Shown: positions 15,946 through 24,219, numbered from the stretch's first letter. The stretch is 44,022 nt of DNA from Chromatiales bacterium (GCA_003251535.1 QKFD01000082.1:1-44022), one strand, 5' to 3'. Translations and numbers: made by a program. Notes: generated by a model from the letters alone, not told the origin.

Positions 15946-16602
15946 TCAGCGCTGGGGCATGATCTCCTCAAAGCTCTCTATGGTGGCGAACCCCTCCACC
16001 TGGCGGAGCGGGCCGCGGGAGTCAGGGCGGGTGATCGCCACCAGCTGGGCGATACCATAGCGGCGCGCCGACTCCAGCACCGGCACGCTGTCATCCACCA
16101 GTAGGGTGCGTTCGGGATCGAACGGCTCGATGGCATGGAGGTGGGACCACAGCTCTGGCCGCTCTTTGGGGATGCGGAAGGTGTGGGTGCAGATGAGACG
16201 GTCGAAGTGGCCCCCTAGCTGGGTGCGGCTCATCTTCAACTCCAGGCTCTTCATGTGGGCATTGGTGACGAGCACCATCCGCTTGCCCAGGGTCCGTACC
16301 GCATCCAGGAAATCGGTGACATGGGGGTGGACGGCGATCAGGTGATCTACCTCCTCCTTCAAGAGCGCCACATCCATCCCCAGCTCACGGCTCCAGTAGT
16401 CGAGGCAGTACCAATCCATACTCCCCTCCACCGCCTTCATGCGCGGAAACAGCTCCGCCTTGGCGGCGTCGATGTCGATGCGGTGCAGCTCGGCGTAGCG
16501 CTGGGGGACGTGCTCGGTCCAGAAGTAGTTGTCAAAATTGAGATCGAGCAGGGTGCCGTCCATATCCAGGAAGACGCTGTCGATGGTGGACCAATCAAGC
16601 AT
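15946..16602 (-). CDS. yrfG: GMP/IMP nucleotidase (HAD superfamily, YrfG-like)
   Basis: Cytoplasmic HAD-type phosphatase of 218 residues that dephosphorylates purine mononucleotides. HAD motif I is FLDMDGTLLDL near the N-terminus, followed by NFDNYFW and WYCLDYWSRELG, which match E. coli YrfG closely. Motif II is in VLVTNAH, motif III lysine in FRIPKERPELW, motif IV in TLLVDDSVPVL. ATG 16602 was chosen because GAGG stands about eight bases upstream and E. coli YrfG begins at the equivalent place; an upstream ATG at 16614 and a longer open frame are less likely. It is divergent from nudE, as in the conserved yrfG-nudE-cysQ neighbourhood of other gammaproteobacteria. Confidence 0.92.
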   Translation of the reverse strand: MLDWSTIDSVFLDMDGTLLDLNFDNYFWTEHVPQRYAELHRIDIDAAKAELFPRMKAVEGSMDWYCLDYWSRELGMDVALLKEEVDHLIAVHPHVTDFLDAVRTLGKRMVLVTNAHMKSLELKMSRTQLGGHFDRLICTHTFRIPKERPELWSHLHAIEPFDPERTLLVDDSVPVLESARRYGIAQLVAITRPDSRGPLRQVEGFATIESFEEIMPQR

Positions 16603-16805
16603 GGGTAACCTCATTCGGCGGCTGGAGCGGCCTATACTATTCGGCTGATAGGGCGAGCCTGAACATCCTAGCGGCCCCGGGTAGTGGTTGCCACCGCAGT
16701 GCCCTATTTTCCGCCCCCACCGGGGTCGCCCGGTGCGATGGGCGCGTGTCTTCGTTGCAAACTCGGGTATTATCAGCCGCTGCTTATCTCTCATCAGACC
16801 CCTTC

Positions 16806-17363
16806 ATGCCACCCAAACCGCAGATCATCGCCACCCGCACCCTTGCGCAAACCCGCATTTTTCATATTGAGGGGGTGGATCTGCGGTTTGCCAACGGCGC
16901 TGAGGCCAGCTATGAGCGGCTGGTCGGGCCGGAGCCTGGGGCGGTGCTGGTGATACCGATGATGGACGACGACACGGTGCTGCTGGTGCGCGAATATGCC
17001 GCCGGCGAGGAGCGCTACGAACTGGGGCTACCCAAGGGGCGGATCGAGCCGGGGGAGGACCCGCTCCAGGCGGGTAACCGCGAACTCAAAGAGGAGGTGG
17101 GCTACGGTGCCCGCCGCCTCATCCCGCTCACCACCCTCAGCCTCTCCCCCGCTTACGTCAAACACTCCACCCACCTGGTGCTGGCCTGCGATCTCTACCC
17201 CGACCGTCTACAAGGGGATGAGCCGGAGCCGATCGAGGTGGTGCCATGGCGTCTAGCGGACCTCTCCACCCTCGTCCAGCGCCCTGATTGCACCGAGGCG
17301 CGCACCATCGCTGCCCTGTTCCTAGCACGAGACTACTTTGCCCATGGCCGCCAATCTGCCTGA
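16806..17363 (+). CDS. nudE: ADP compounds hydrolase NudE
   Basis: Nudix hydrolase acting on ADP-ribose, NADH, Ap3A and related nucleotides in the cytoplasm. The 185-residue protein carries a full Nudix box, G-x5-E-x7-REL-x-EE-x-G-Y, starting at GRIEPGED, preceded by LLVREYAAGEERYELGLPKG and followed by LYPDRLQGDEPEPIEVV, all characteristic of NudE. ATG 16806 matches the family start; the frame is open further upstream without conservation. Its 3' end overlaps cysQ by about 20 bases, so the two are translationally coupled. Divergent from yrfG. Confidence 0.94.
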   Translation: MPPKPQIIATRTLAQTRIFHIEGVDLRFANGAEASYERLVGPEPGAVLVIPMMDDDTVLLVREYAAGEERYELGLPKGRIEPGEDPLQAGNRELKEEVGYGARRLIPLTTLSLSPAYVKHSTHLVLACDLYPDRLQGDEPEPIEVVPWRLADLSTLVQRPDCTEARTIAALFLARDYFAHGRQSA

Positions 17364-18153
17364 TTACTGCTGTCTACTGGAGCCTGCCATCGCCATCGCC
17401 AAACAGGCGGGACGGCGCATCATGGAGATCTACGAAGGGGGGTTTAATGTCGAGGAGAAGGACGACATGACCCCGCTCACCGAGGCCGATATGGCGGCCC
17501 ACACCACCATCGAAGAGGGCCTACAGGCCCTCACCCCGCAGCTACCGGTATTGACCGAAGAGTCCGCCAAGATCCCCTTTGAGGAGCGGGCCACTTGGAG
17601 CCGCTACTGGCTGGTAGACCCGCTGGACGGCACCCGCGAGTTCATCAAGCGCAACGGCGAGTTCACCGTCAACATCGCCCTGGTGGATCAGCGTGAGGCG
17701 GTGTTAGGGGTGGTCTACGCGCCGGTGTTGGGGGTCTACTACTACGCCTGCCGCGGTATGGGTGCCTTCAAAAAGGAGGCGATGGAGGAGGCCCACCCGA
17801 TCCACACCCGGCGGCCACTGCCGGAGGGGCGGGTGACGGTGGCCGGCAGCCGCTCCCATCGGGGTGACTCCCTGGAGCGGTTTCTGGCCAACCTGGGGGA
17901 GCACGACCTCATCTCCATGGGCAGCGCCCTCAAGTCGTGCCTGGTGGCGGAGGGCAAGGCCGATATCTACCCTCGCCTCGGTCCTACCTCCGAGTGGGAT
18001 ACCGCCGCCGCCCAGTGCGTGGTGGAGGAGGCGGGGGGACGCATCACCGACACCGCCATGCGGCCGTTGCAGTACAACACCAAAGAGTCGCTGCTCAACC
18101 CCCACTTCTTCGCCTTCGGCGATCCCGACTGCGACTGGTCGCGTTACCTCTAG
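17344..18153 (+). CDS. cysQ: 3'(2'),5'-bisphosphate nucleotidase CysQ
   Basis: Lithium-sensitive magnesium phosphatase that converts PAP (and PAPS) to AMP, recycling the by-product of sulfate activation. In 269 residues the inositol-monophosphatase-type motifs are intact: TEADMAAH and LTEESAK (metal ligands), DPLDGTREFI (motif A), TVNIALV, and the C-terminal WDTAAAQCVVEEAGG (motif B). Start ATG 17344 lies inside the end of nudE; a TTG at 17338 is the only close alternative. It ends 23 bp from the convergent cupin gene. The conserved nudE-cysQ pairing supports a joint role in nucleotide clean-up. Confidence 0.94.
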   Translation: MAANLPDYCCLLEPAIAIAKQAGRRIMEIYEGGFNVEEKDDMTPLTEADMAAHTTIEEGLQALTPQLPVLTEESAKIPFEERATWSRYWLVDPLDGTREFIKRNGEFTVNIALVDQREAVLGVVYAPVLGVYYYACRGMGAFKKEAMEEAHPIHTRRPLPEGRVTVAGSRSHRGDSLERFLANLGEHDLISMGSALKSCLVAEGKADIYPRLGPTSEWDTAAAQCVVEEAGGRITDTAMRPLQYNTKESLLNPHFFAFGDPDCDWSRYL

Positions 18154-18176
18154 TCCAGCGGAGGGTAGGTAGCGCG

Positions 18177-18506
18177 TCAGCCGCCGGCGTAGAACAGCGC
18201 CAGCCACACCGTGGTGGTACTGGGATCGGTCCAGGCCACCCGGTGGCGGCGGTGGGCCGGCAGGGTGAATAGGTCCCCCGCCACCAACCGCACCCGCTCC
18301 TCTGGATCGGCCAGCTCCAACTCGGCCGCCCCTGCGATCACCACCACCGTCTCCTCCTCCGCCTGGTCATACCAGAAACCTGGGGGAGAGCTATGGCCGC
18401 GGGAGAGGATCCGTTCGATCCGAACCCCAGATCCCTGCCGCAGGGTCTCAAACAGCTCCTCTGGGGTCCCGGCGGGGAGTTCGGCGAGTAGGGGGATGGG
18501 GTCCAT
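18177..18506 (-). CDS. Cupin-domain protein
   Basis: Small single-cupin protein of 109 residues. The double-stranded beta-helix motif is visible in SSPPGFWYDQAEEETVVVIAGAAELEL (cupin motif 1, with the metal-ligand region partly altered) and RVRLVAGDLFTLPAHRRHRVAWTD (cupin motif 2, with the AHRRHRV histidine). Similar short cupins are annotated as cupin domain-containing or phosphoribosylaminoimidazole-carboxylase-like proteins of unknown role. AAGGAG precedes the ATG. It is convergent with cysQ; upstream lies the REP-like repeat region. Confidence 0.85.
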   Translation of the reverse strand: MDPIPLLAELPAGTPEELFETLRQGSGVRIERILSRGHSSPPGFWYDQAEEETVVVIAGAAELELADPEERVRLVAGDLFTLPAHRRHRVAWTDPSTTTVWLALFYAGG

Positions 18507-18572
18507 GGGGAGGCTCCTTGCGGTCGAGCTGGGGCACTACCCAGCCCTCTACCTGATGAGTGGTTGGCGCGA

Positions 18573-18602
18573 GGTCGGGTTAGCGGAGCGTAACCCGACA
18601 AT
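18573..18602 (+). repeat. REP-like palindrome, copy 1
   Basis: An imperfect palindrome GTCGGGTTA-GCGGAGCG-TAACCCGAC. The motif GTCGGGTTAGCGGAGCGTAA resembles a widespread intergenic palindrome of proteobacteria that is associated in other genomes with REP-associated tyrosine transposases. A second copy in opposite orientation lies about 100 bp downstream. Confidence 0.75.
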
Positions 18603-18700
18603 CTCCATCTCGGCACCCCCCCCCACAGGTACAGCAGTGGAATAACCACATCGAGCGGTACCCATAGGCCAGTGGAATGCGGTGGTGCTCCTGCGGAGGG

Positions 18701-18734
18701 ATTGTCGGGTTACGCTCCGCTAACGCCGACCTAC
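18701..18734 (-). repeat. REP-like palindrome, copy 2 (inverted relative to copy 1)
   Basis: Reverse-oriented copy of the element at 18573, with one change in the distal arm (TAACGCCGAC instead of TAACCCGAC) and a GTAGG-type outer end. The pair encloses about 98 bp without a reading frame of note, an arrangement like a REP doublet (REPIN/BIME). The surrounding 18507-18829 gap contains no other gene I can support. Confidence 0.75.
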
Positions 18735-18829
18735 AGCGGATAGCTCTTTCCCAGACACCCATCTGAATTTTTCAGGCCCCAGATCGGATGGGCCGAGCGG
18801 TCGGCTAGATTCCGACTATATTGCTCACC

Positions 18830-19159
18830 ATGAGCCTCGTCACCAATCTTGAAGCGCTGCTGGCCGCTGGCCAGGATAACCCGATGCTGCGCTATGGCCT
18901 TGCCAGCGCTTACCTGCAACAGGGGGATCCCGAGCGGGCGCTGGAGCACCTGGAGCAGGCGCTACGTTACCAACCGGACTACTCCGCTGCCTGGAAACTC
19001 TACGGCAAGGTGCTGACCGATCTGGGCCGCGCCTCAGATGCCATTTTGGCCTACGAGGATGGCATCGCCGTAGCCGAACAGCGGGGGGATATGCAGGCGG
19101 TGAAGGAGATGCGGGTCTTTCTCCGCCGGCTACGGCGCGAGGCAGGGCTCGAACCGTAG
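18830..19159 (+). CDS. Short TPR-repeat protein
   Basis: Cytoplasmic protein of 109 residues consisting of about two to three tetratricopeptide units: PMLRYGLASAYLQQGDPERALEHLEQAL, then PDYSAAWKLYGKVLTDLGRASDAILAYEDGI and a third helix pair ending in RRLRREAG. The G-A-Y-x(2)-G and A-x(3)-Y/L positions of the TPR consensus are present. It likely acts as a small protein-interaction adaptor; similar short TPR proteins are common and uncharacterised in gammaproteobacteria. ATG 18830 chosen; a TATATT element at 18817 lies very close to it, and I see no strong ribosome site. Confidence 0.85.
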   Translation: MSLVTNLEALLAAGQDNPMLRYGLASAYLQQGDPERALEHLEQALRYQPDYSAAWKLYGKVLTDLGRASDAILAYEDGIAVAEQRGDMQAVKEMRVFLRRLRREAGLEP

Positions 19160-19173
19160 CCGGCGTAACAGAC

Positions 19174-19413
19174 TCAGCGGTGTCGGCGTGATCGCCGTAA
19201 ACGCAGCGCCGGGCGTCCCAGCAGGGCGGCGGCGGAGGCAGTAACAAGCAAGAACAGGATGGAGCCGCCGGTGAGTAACCACTGGAACTGCTCCGTGGTG
19301 ATGTGCGCCCCAATACGAGCCAGGGGGGGTTCGCCGAATAGCGGGGTGGCCAGAGCTACTGCCAGCAAGAGGGCGCCGGCAAAGTAGACCACCGCTTCGA
19401 CCAGTTTGAGCAT
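19174..19413 (-). CDS. Small two-helix membrane protein
   Basis: Protein of 79 residues with two predicted membrane helices (about 3-24, VEAVVYFAGALLLAVALATPLF, given here only by its ends at VEAVV and ATPLF; and 45-67, LLTGGSILFLLVTASAAALLG), and a strongly basic C-terminus (RLRRSRRHR) expected to stay in the cytoplasm. GGAGTATAAGGA precedes the ATG. No family recognised. It is convergent with the TPR gene and lies downstream of the chemoreceptor gene, but has its own good -10 element. Confidence 0.7.
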   Translation of the reverse strand: MLKLVEAVVYFAGALLLAVALATPLFGEPPLARIGAHITTEQFQWLLTGGSILFLLVTASAAALLGRPALRLRRSRRHR

Positions 19414-19454
19414 TCCTTATACTCCTAGAGGTCTGGGTGTGTGATACGCCGCCC

Positions 19455-19485
19455 ATTATACCTACAGCGGGTGACTTGCATCACA
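19455..19485 (-). promoter_or_regulatory. Promoter with TATAAT -10 box and overlapping dyad, upstream of the small membrane protein
   Basis: On the minus strand there is a perfect TATAAT at 19460-19455. Upstream lies a dyad, GTGA-N6-TCAC within 19470-19485, that resembles a CRP-type site with one mismatch and also covers the chemoreceptor stop codon. No good -35 hexamer is found at normal spacing, suggesting activator help. The dyad centre would be near -30, unusual for CRP, so the regulator is uncertain. Confidence 0.4.
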
Positions 19486-21667
19486 GTCGATAGGTGCGTA
19501 CCCGTTCACTCAGCTGGTCAGCGATGGCCCGCAGCCGCTCCACGGCGTCGTTGGTCTGGCGGGTAGTGGCGAGGAAATGGTGGGTAACGGCGTTGATATC
19601 AGCCATTGCTGCGGCGATCTGATCAATCCCGATGCTCTCCTGGCGTACCGCCGCAACGATCTGCTGACTGGCACTGGCGGTGTCATTAATGAGCGCCCCC
19701 AGGGTACGCACCACCTCTCCGGTGCGTTCACTGCCCCGCAGTCCCGCCTCTACCCCCTTCAACCCCTCCTCCATCACCATTACGGCCCTATCGGTGGCGC
19801 TGCGGATATCGAGCAAGATGCGCTGCACCTGGGCGGTGGAGTGCTGTGACTGCTCTGCCAACCCCTTGACCTCGCTCGCCACCACGGCAAAGCCGCGACC
19901 CGCCTCCCCCGCCTTGGCCGCCTCAATGGCGGCGTTGAGGGCCAGCAGGCGCGACTGGCGCGCCAACCCCTCCACCACCGCGATGATCTCCCCCACCTGC
20001 TGGCTCTGGCGCGAGAGGGCGAGGATGGTCTCGGCGATCGCCTCCACCTTGGTGCCGATGGAGCGGATGGCGGTGCCGTTCTGCTCCACCGCCGCCAGGC
20101 CATGCTCCCCCTCATGGCGCATCCGTTCGGCACTACTGCCGAGTCCGGCGGCCTTCTCCCGGGTCTGGGTGGCGGTCACCCGGATCTGCTCTAGGGTGGT
20201 GGTGGTCTCATTGACCGAGGCCGCCTGCTGGGAGGCGCCGCTCGACTGCGCCCCCACCGCGGCGCGGAGCGAGTCCAGCTCCTCAAGGATGGCGCCACTG
20301 CCGGCCCGAATCTCCGTGGCGGTGGCGGCCAGGCCGGCGGTCATGCCGTTCAGGTGACCGGCCAACTCGGCCATCAGCCCCTGCTCGCCTAGATCAATCG
20401 TCCGGCGCAGATCACCCGCCGCCACCGCCTCGGCAAAGAGGGCGATCTGGGCCACCCGCTGCTCCAGTTGGTCGGCATCGGCCCGCTCCCGTTGCCGCTG
20501 CTGCTCGGTCTGCTCAGCGGCGCCCTCCAGCTGTTTTGCCATATGGTTGGCGCCCCGGGCGATGGTGCCCAGCTCATCGCCGGTGAGTACCCGGGCCCGC
20601 CGCTCCAGCTGGCCGTTGGCGAGGGCCGCTAGGGTGGTGGTCACCTCATGGGTCTGCTCCCGCATCCGTTGGGTGACAGTGACGATAAGCCACAGCGCAA
20701 GCAGCCCGAGTAGGAAGGAGGTGGTGGAGAAGAGGAAGAGGGAGCGGTAGGCCTCCCGCTCCATGCTGCCGGCGACGGTGGATAGCTCCCCCGCCATCTG
20801 CCGCTCCACCCCGTGCAGGGCATCGATGGCGCAGGCCGACTCCTGCGCCCAGGCGGCGGCTTCATCGCCGCCCTGCCCATGGGCGGCCAGCTGGCGCAGA
20901 TGGATGGTCTGCGCCACGCACGGCAGCGCCATGGCGTGCTCAAAGGCCAGTAGGGTAGGGCCGTCGGCGTAGGCCTGGAAGTGTTGTAGAAAGAGGTTGC
21001 GGGCGGTCTCTACCGCGATCAGCCGCTCCGCATCGGTGCCGCTGGCGGGGTTGGTGCCGGCCAGCAGCTGGGCCACCAGTACCCGCTCCTGATCGGCATA
21101 TTCGCGGGCAAATAACAGGCTGTAGTAGGCAAACAGACGAGAGGCGATCTCCACATCGGAGGTGGCGCGGAGAAAGTGGCGCGAGAGGCCAAGTAGGGCG
21201 AGGTTGAGATCGGTGAGCCGATCGCGCATCGCCTCGGTGGCCCCTCCCCCATCGAGCTGTTGGCGGGCCTGGGCCAGGCTGGCTAGGAGGGATTCGGTCT
21301 CCTCCAGGGCGCCCTGACTCAGCAGGCCACCCTTAACCGCCACCTCCAGCGGGCGCGCCAGTGCCCGCCGCGTCTCATCGACGGCTTGGCGCTGATCGGT
21401 CAGGGCATGGGCCGTGGGGGGGAGCACGCTGTACTCCCGCTCTTTGGCGGTGGCGCGGACAAAATCGGAGAGGCTGGCGGAGAGGGTCACCACCGCTTGG
21501 ACCCGCTGCATCTCGCCGATCAGCCGCCAACCCTTGGCCAGCATCTCCAGATTGAAGTAACCGAGTCCAAGGAATGGCAGCGCCAGGATCAGCCAAAATT
21601 TGCGTGCCAGCGATATACGGTGGATGGGGCCAGACAGACCCCGACTGATGCGGTGGTGTTCCCCCAT
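19481..21667 (-). CDS. Methyl-accepting chemotaxis protein with NIT-type sensor domain
   Basis: Membrane chemoreceptor, 728 residues. Order: first helix about 25-45 (FWLILALPFLGLGYFNLEML), a periplasmic all-helical domain about 50-310 that fits the nitrate/nitrite-sensing NIT family (ATAKEREYS near its start, FAREYADQERVLVAQLL later), second helix about 312-330, HAMP, and a second HAMP-like segment around 400-450. The C-terminal signalling domain has its hairpin tip at EGLARQSRLLALNAAIEAA and the conserved GRGFAVVASEVKGLAEQS. There is no C-terminal pentapeptide for CheR docking. It should pass ligand state to CheA/CheW, which are not in the window. The bacteriohemerythrin gene follows 40 bp away upstream in the same direction. 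Confidence 0.92.
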   Translation of the reverse strand: MGEHHRISRGLSGPIHRISLARKFWLILALPFLGLGYFNLEMLAKGWRLIGEMQRVQAVVTLSASLSDFVRATAKEREYSVLPPTAHALTDQRQAVDETRRALARPLEVAVKGGLLSQGALEETESLLASLAQARQQLDGGGATEAMRDRLTDLNLALLGLSRHFLRATSDVEIASRLFAYYSLLFAREYADQERVLVAQLLAGTNPASGTDAERLIAVETARNLFLQHFQAYADGPTLLAFEHAMALPCVAQTIHLRQLAAHGQGGDEAAAWAQESACAIDALHGVERQMAGELSTVAGSMEREAYRSLFLFSTTSFLLGLLALWLIVTVTQRMREQTHEVTTTLAALANGQLERRARVLTGDELGTIARGANHMAKQLEGAAEQTEQQRQRERADADQLEQRVAQIALFAEAVAAGDLRRTIDLGEQGLMAELAGHLNGMTAGLAATATEIRAGSGAILEELDSLRAAVGAQSSGASQQAASVNETTTTLEQIRVTATQTREKAAGLGSSAERMRHEGEHGLAAVEQNGTAIRSIGTKVEAIAETILALSRQSQQVGEIIAVVEGLARQSRLLALNAAIEAAKAGEAGRGFAVVASEVKGLAEQSQHSTAQVQRILLDIRSATDRAVMVMEEGLKGVEAGLRGSERTGEVVRTLGALINDTASASQQIVAAVRQESIGIDQIAAAMADINAVTHHFLATTRQTNDAVERLRAIADQLSERVRTYRL

Positions 21668-21707
21668 CTCTCCCCTCTAGCGGCAGTGGGATAAAAGGTT
21701 GCTGGCC

Positions 21708-22103
21708 TCAGTCGAGATCGACGGCCAGGCCACTCTTCTTTATGTATACCGCTGTTGCCATATCCATGGTGTCGCGGTGCAGCAGGAACCAGGCGGGCAG
21801 CTGCTCGCGGATCCAGGCGTCGGCAAAGGGGCGGGGGCGGTGACGCATCTGGCGCATCTCCCCGAGGACCCGGCGATGCTCGCCGCGGTGTTCGCTAATG
21901 GCAGGGAAGCGGCTCTGCTCCATCAGCTCCTCCTCCCGGGCGAAGTGCGCCTCTGTGTGCTGGATTAGCTCATCAAACAGCGCCCCCCGCTCCGCCGTTC
22001 CAGCCTCTCCCAAGCGGTTGAGCAGTTCGACAAACTCGCGGTGGGTGCGATCCATCTCCGGCACGCCAACGGCGAGCGCCTCACTCCAGTCAATGAGCGC
22101 CAT
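21708..22103 (-). CDS. Bacteriohemerythrin
   Basis: Cytoplasmic di-iron oxygen-binding four-helix protein, 131 residues. Iron ligands match the family: H21 in MDRTHREF, H49/H53 and E57 in HTEAHFAREEEL, H72 and H76 in EHRGEH, and H109 with D114 in LLHRDTMD. The WSEALAVGVPEMDRTH start is typical for bacteriohemerythrins. These proteins bind oxygen (or NO) for supply, storage or sensing and are often found with chemoreceptors; here it lies directly upstream of the NIT chemoreceptor gene on the same strand, so aerotaxis-related use is possible. Confidence 0.94.
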   Translation of the reverse strand: MALIDWSEALAVGVPEMDRTHREFVELLNRLGEAGTAERGALFDELIQHTEAHFAREEELMEQSRFPAISEHRGEHRRVLGEMRQMRHRPRPFADAWIREQLPAWFLLHRDTMDMATAVYIKKSGLAVDLD

Positions 22104-22360
22104 GGCCTCTCCTCAGAAAAGGCTAATAATCGCAGGCCGGCAGGGGCAGACGCAACGGCAGGCCCGCTGACCCGGCTCCGCGAGGAGTGAGATAGGCGCG
22201 GCGATCCCCAACCTCCCGGGAGCGGCCGTGGCTATGGCAGGGGCGGTGGTCTGCCCAGCAGGGGAGGCGCTTGACGCTTCGTCAACCCACGTCGCCGCCC
22301 ACCTGACAACTTCAACAGTGTGCCCGCACGCCCAACGACGCACAATGGAGACAACCGCTC
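22104..22360. promoter_or_regulatory. Intergenic region with TTGACG-CTT-CGTCAA dyad
   Basis: Between the hemerythrin gene and the unrecognised gene at 22361. A perfect 6-3-6 inverted repeat lies at 22271-22285 and could be an operator. No further gene is convincing here; an open minus-strand frame at 22113-22343 has atypical composition and no ribosome site. Confidence 0.3.
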
Positions 22361-22750
22361 ATGCAGGGGGCAATCACCGTGGAGATATATGTCAAGATTT
22401 CATTTGGTGCCGCATCCAATGAAAGACAAACTGCGATCTTTGATCTGCTGACTCTATTTCATCCCACCGCTCCTTATCGAGAACTCTCCGATGACCAGAA
22501 AATGGTGCTCTTGGCGGAGGGTCTATCCAGATTGACGGGGCAGGCGGAGGTATTGAAACCGTTTGCAACGGTGAATGGCGATCATCTCTCTAGTCTTGAG
22601 GATGCGGTGCTCTCCAATCCACGCGGTCGGTCGGAACTGTTTTATCTCATTGGTCATGAGGGTCGGCTATTCGCCCAGGAGATGAAGGCGCTTATCCAGT
22701 TGGCCGGTGGCCAGAATGTGCGCTCTAGCCTCCAGATGGATGAGGCGTAG
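22361..22750 (+). CDS. Hypothetical protein, possibly paired with the next gene
   Basis: Soluble protein of 129 residues; no signal peptide, membrane segment or catalytic motif. Readable stretches are VEIYVKISFGAASNERQ, PYRELSDDQKMVLLAEGLSRL and RSELFYLIGHEGRLFAQEMK. I recognise no family. GGAGAC stands before ATG 22361; a GTG at 22379 is possible. The local DNA is less GC-biased at third positions than the flanking genes, which may indicate relatively recent acquisition. The next gene starts 67 bp downstream in the same direction. Confidence 0.65.
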   Translation: MQGAITVEIYVKISFGAASNERQTAIFDLLTLFHPTAPYRELSDDQKMVLLAEGLSRLTGQAEVLKPFATVNGDHLSSLEDAVLSNPRGRSELFYLIGHEGRLFAQEMKALIQLAGGQNVRSSLQMDEA

Positions 22751-22817
22751 CTAGAGAGCAAAACGGACGGCGCACCCAGGTGGGCCGTTGAATCCCTAAG
22801 GCAACAGGCAATCCGTC

Positions 22818-23693
22818 ATGAGCGAAGATAGATTAACCGTTGAGTTTACCTCGGAAAAGGTGCGTAGCCCCGAGGGGCGGGCTGACTTTGAGGCGATCTA
22901 CCGGACCTACATCGCCGAGGATGAGAGCGGCGAATCCAGCCTCGACTACCGTACAGATAAGGCCTTTTATTATCGCGCCTTCTTCTCTGTTGGCTCAGCG
23001 GTCTTAGAGGCCCTGTTGCGGGATCTGGAGCAAGGAGGCGCCAGAGATCTCGTGGCGGAGATCGCCTATGACCAAACCGGGGAGGCGATCTATTTTGCCC
23101 GGGTGCAGGGCAAGATGGCCGCCTTTGAATCGCGTGAAGCCGTGGAGATGGCGTGGCGGGAGAGCCAGCAGGCGCTGCCCAATCTCAAAATAGAGTATGG
23201 GAAGCCTTCGCGGGAGAACACCCTGTTAATGAGGTTACAGATACCGGCAAAAGGTAAACGGAAAAAATTACAGGATCTGTTTCTCGCGTTACGGGCGGCT
23301 TCAGACGTGGCGGCCTTTAAAAGCGATTTTGCCTCCTTGATCGTCTCTGAACATCACGATGTGGAGTGGTGTCGTTTTAAGTGGAAAAATAGTGCCTCTT
23401 GGCACTCTGTCTGTTCCCCCGCGCTTGCAACGGCGCTGGTGGATGTACAGGTTTTAGATGAGTTCCTACTCTTGGCGTTTGATTTGGACCGTGTGGAGCC
23501 CGGTCCTCGGGCACGTCCGGAGGACTATATTGGGTTTGTTTTTAGCCGGCTGGATGGGGTCAAAAAAGTGTGGGTAAAATATCGGCCCAAACGCGGTCAG
23601 GAACAGTATCTCTATTTTCCCGGCATGGGGGATGAGTCCTATTTTGTGACCTACGCCATTGCCGATGACCACGACTGGCCGCGTCTCTCCTGA
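22818..23693 (+). CDS. Hypothetical protein
   Basis: Soluble 291-residue protein with no recognised family. No signal peptide or membrane helices. The first half is acidic and helical (YRTYIAEDESGESSLDYRTDKAFYY region, SAVLEALLRDLEQGGARDLV); the middle has KIEYGKPSRENTLLMRLQIPAKGKRKKL; the C-terminal third is aromatic (EDYIGFVFSRLDGVKKVWVKY, YLYFPGMGDESYFVTYAIADD). Start ATG 22818 is supported by the AAGGCAACAGG-like sequence upstream. Codon use is less GC-extreme than the neighbours, like the preceding gene, and the two probably form a small accessory unit. It ends 22 bp before the convergent sixA stop. Confidence 0.7.
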   Translation: MSEDRLTVEFTSEKVRSPEGRADFEAIYRTYIAEDESGESSLDYRTDKAFYYRAFFSVGSAVLEALLRDLEQGGARDLVAEIAYDQTGEAIYFARVQGKMAAFESREAVEMAWRESQQALPNLKIEYGKPSRENTLLMRLQIPAKGKRKKLQDLFLALRAASDVAAFKSDFASLIVSEHHDVEWCRFKWKNSASWHSVCSPALATALVDVQVLDEFLLLAFDLDRVEPGPRARPEDYIGFVFSRLDGVKKVWVKYRPKRGQEQYLYFPGMGDESYFVTYAIADDHDWPRLS

Positions 23694-23697
23694 GGCG

Positions 23698-23729
23698 TGC
23701 GGGCCGGGGGCGGTCTTAGAGGGCCCGCA
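23698..23729. terminator. GC-rich hairpin between convergent genes
   Basis: Inverted repeat TGCGGGCC / GGCCCGCA with a 16-base loop, overlapping the end of sixA and just after the stop of the 291-residue gene. No T-tract follows on either strand, so intrinsic termination is only possible, not shown. Confidence 0.3.
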
Positions 23730-24219
23730 GTGCCTTGGGGGGCAGGGCCCACACTAGGCGTCCTGCGCCTGCCTCCACGGAGGCGGCAAAGTGCAGCAGG
23801 CAGGCCCCCCCTTTTTTGAACTCGATGAAATCCCCCTCCCCCGCGAGCAACCAGGCGGCCAACTGGCCCAGATCGGGTTCGTGGCCCACCAGCAGCAGCG
23901 GTCCATCGGCCCGTCGCCTCTCCAGGTAGTCGGCGACCCCCTGTGGGGATTCGCCCGGGGCCAGGGTGGGGAGCTGTTCAGGGGTGAGGTGGTAGCCGGC
24001 TGCGACGATCGCGGCCGTCTGCCGTGCCCGACACAGCGGGCTGCTGGCGATGAGGCCAACCTTGGGTAGCAGCTGCTGTAGGCCGCGGCTGGCCCGCTCC
24101 ATCCGCTGTCGCCCATGCTCCGTCAGCGGGCGCTCCGTATCCGGCAGCCCGCTGTGGGCAAACTGCTCGCGCTCCTCGGCAATGGCGTGGCGCAGCAGAA
24201 CAACTTCCAAGGTCCGCAT
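23716..24219 (-). CDS. sixA: Phosphohistidine phosphatase SixA
   Basis: Histidine-phosphatase-superfamily enzyme of 167 residues that removes phosphate from phosphohistidine in signalling and phosphotransfer proteins. The catalytic start VLLRHAIAEE holds the active histidine, and the later conserved residues are in SSPLCRARQTAAI and LLVGHEPDLGQLAAWLL. It matches the family length. The window contains hybrid and classic kinases that could be targets, though SixA in E. coli acts on the nitrogen PTS. It lies 34 bp downstream of uup on the same strand. Confidence 0.92.
   Translation of the reverse strand: MRTLEVVLLRHAIAEEREQFAHSGLPDTERPLTEHGRQRMERASRGLQQLLPKVGLIASSPLCRARQTAAIVAAGYHLTPEQLPTLAPGESPQGVADYLERRRADGPLLLVGHEPDLGQLAAWLLAGEGDFIEFKKGGACLLHFAASVEAGAGRLVWALPPKALRAL

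Noticed and set aside
22113-22343. 76-codon minus-strand frame upstream of the hypothetical pair
   Set aside because: No ribosome site, odd composition, no recognisable pattern.
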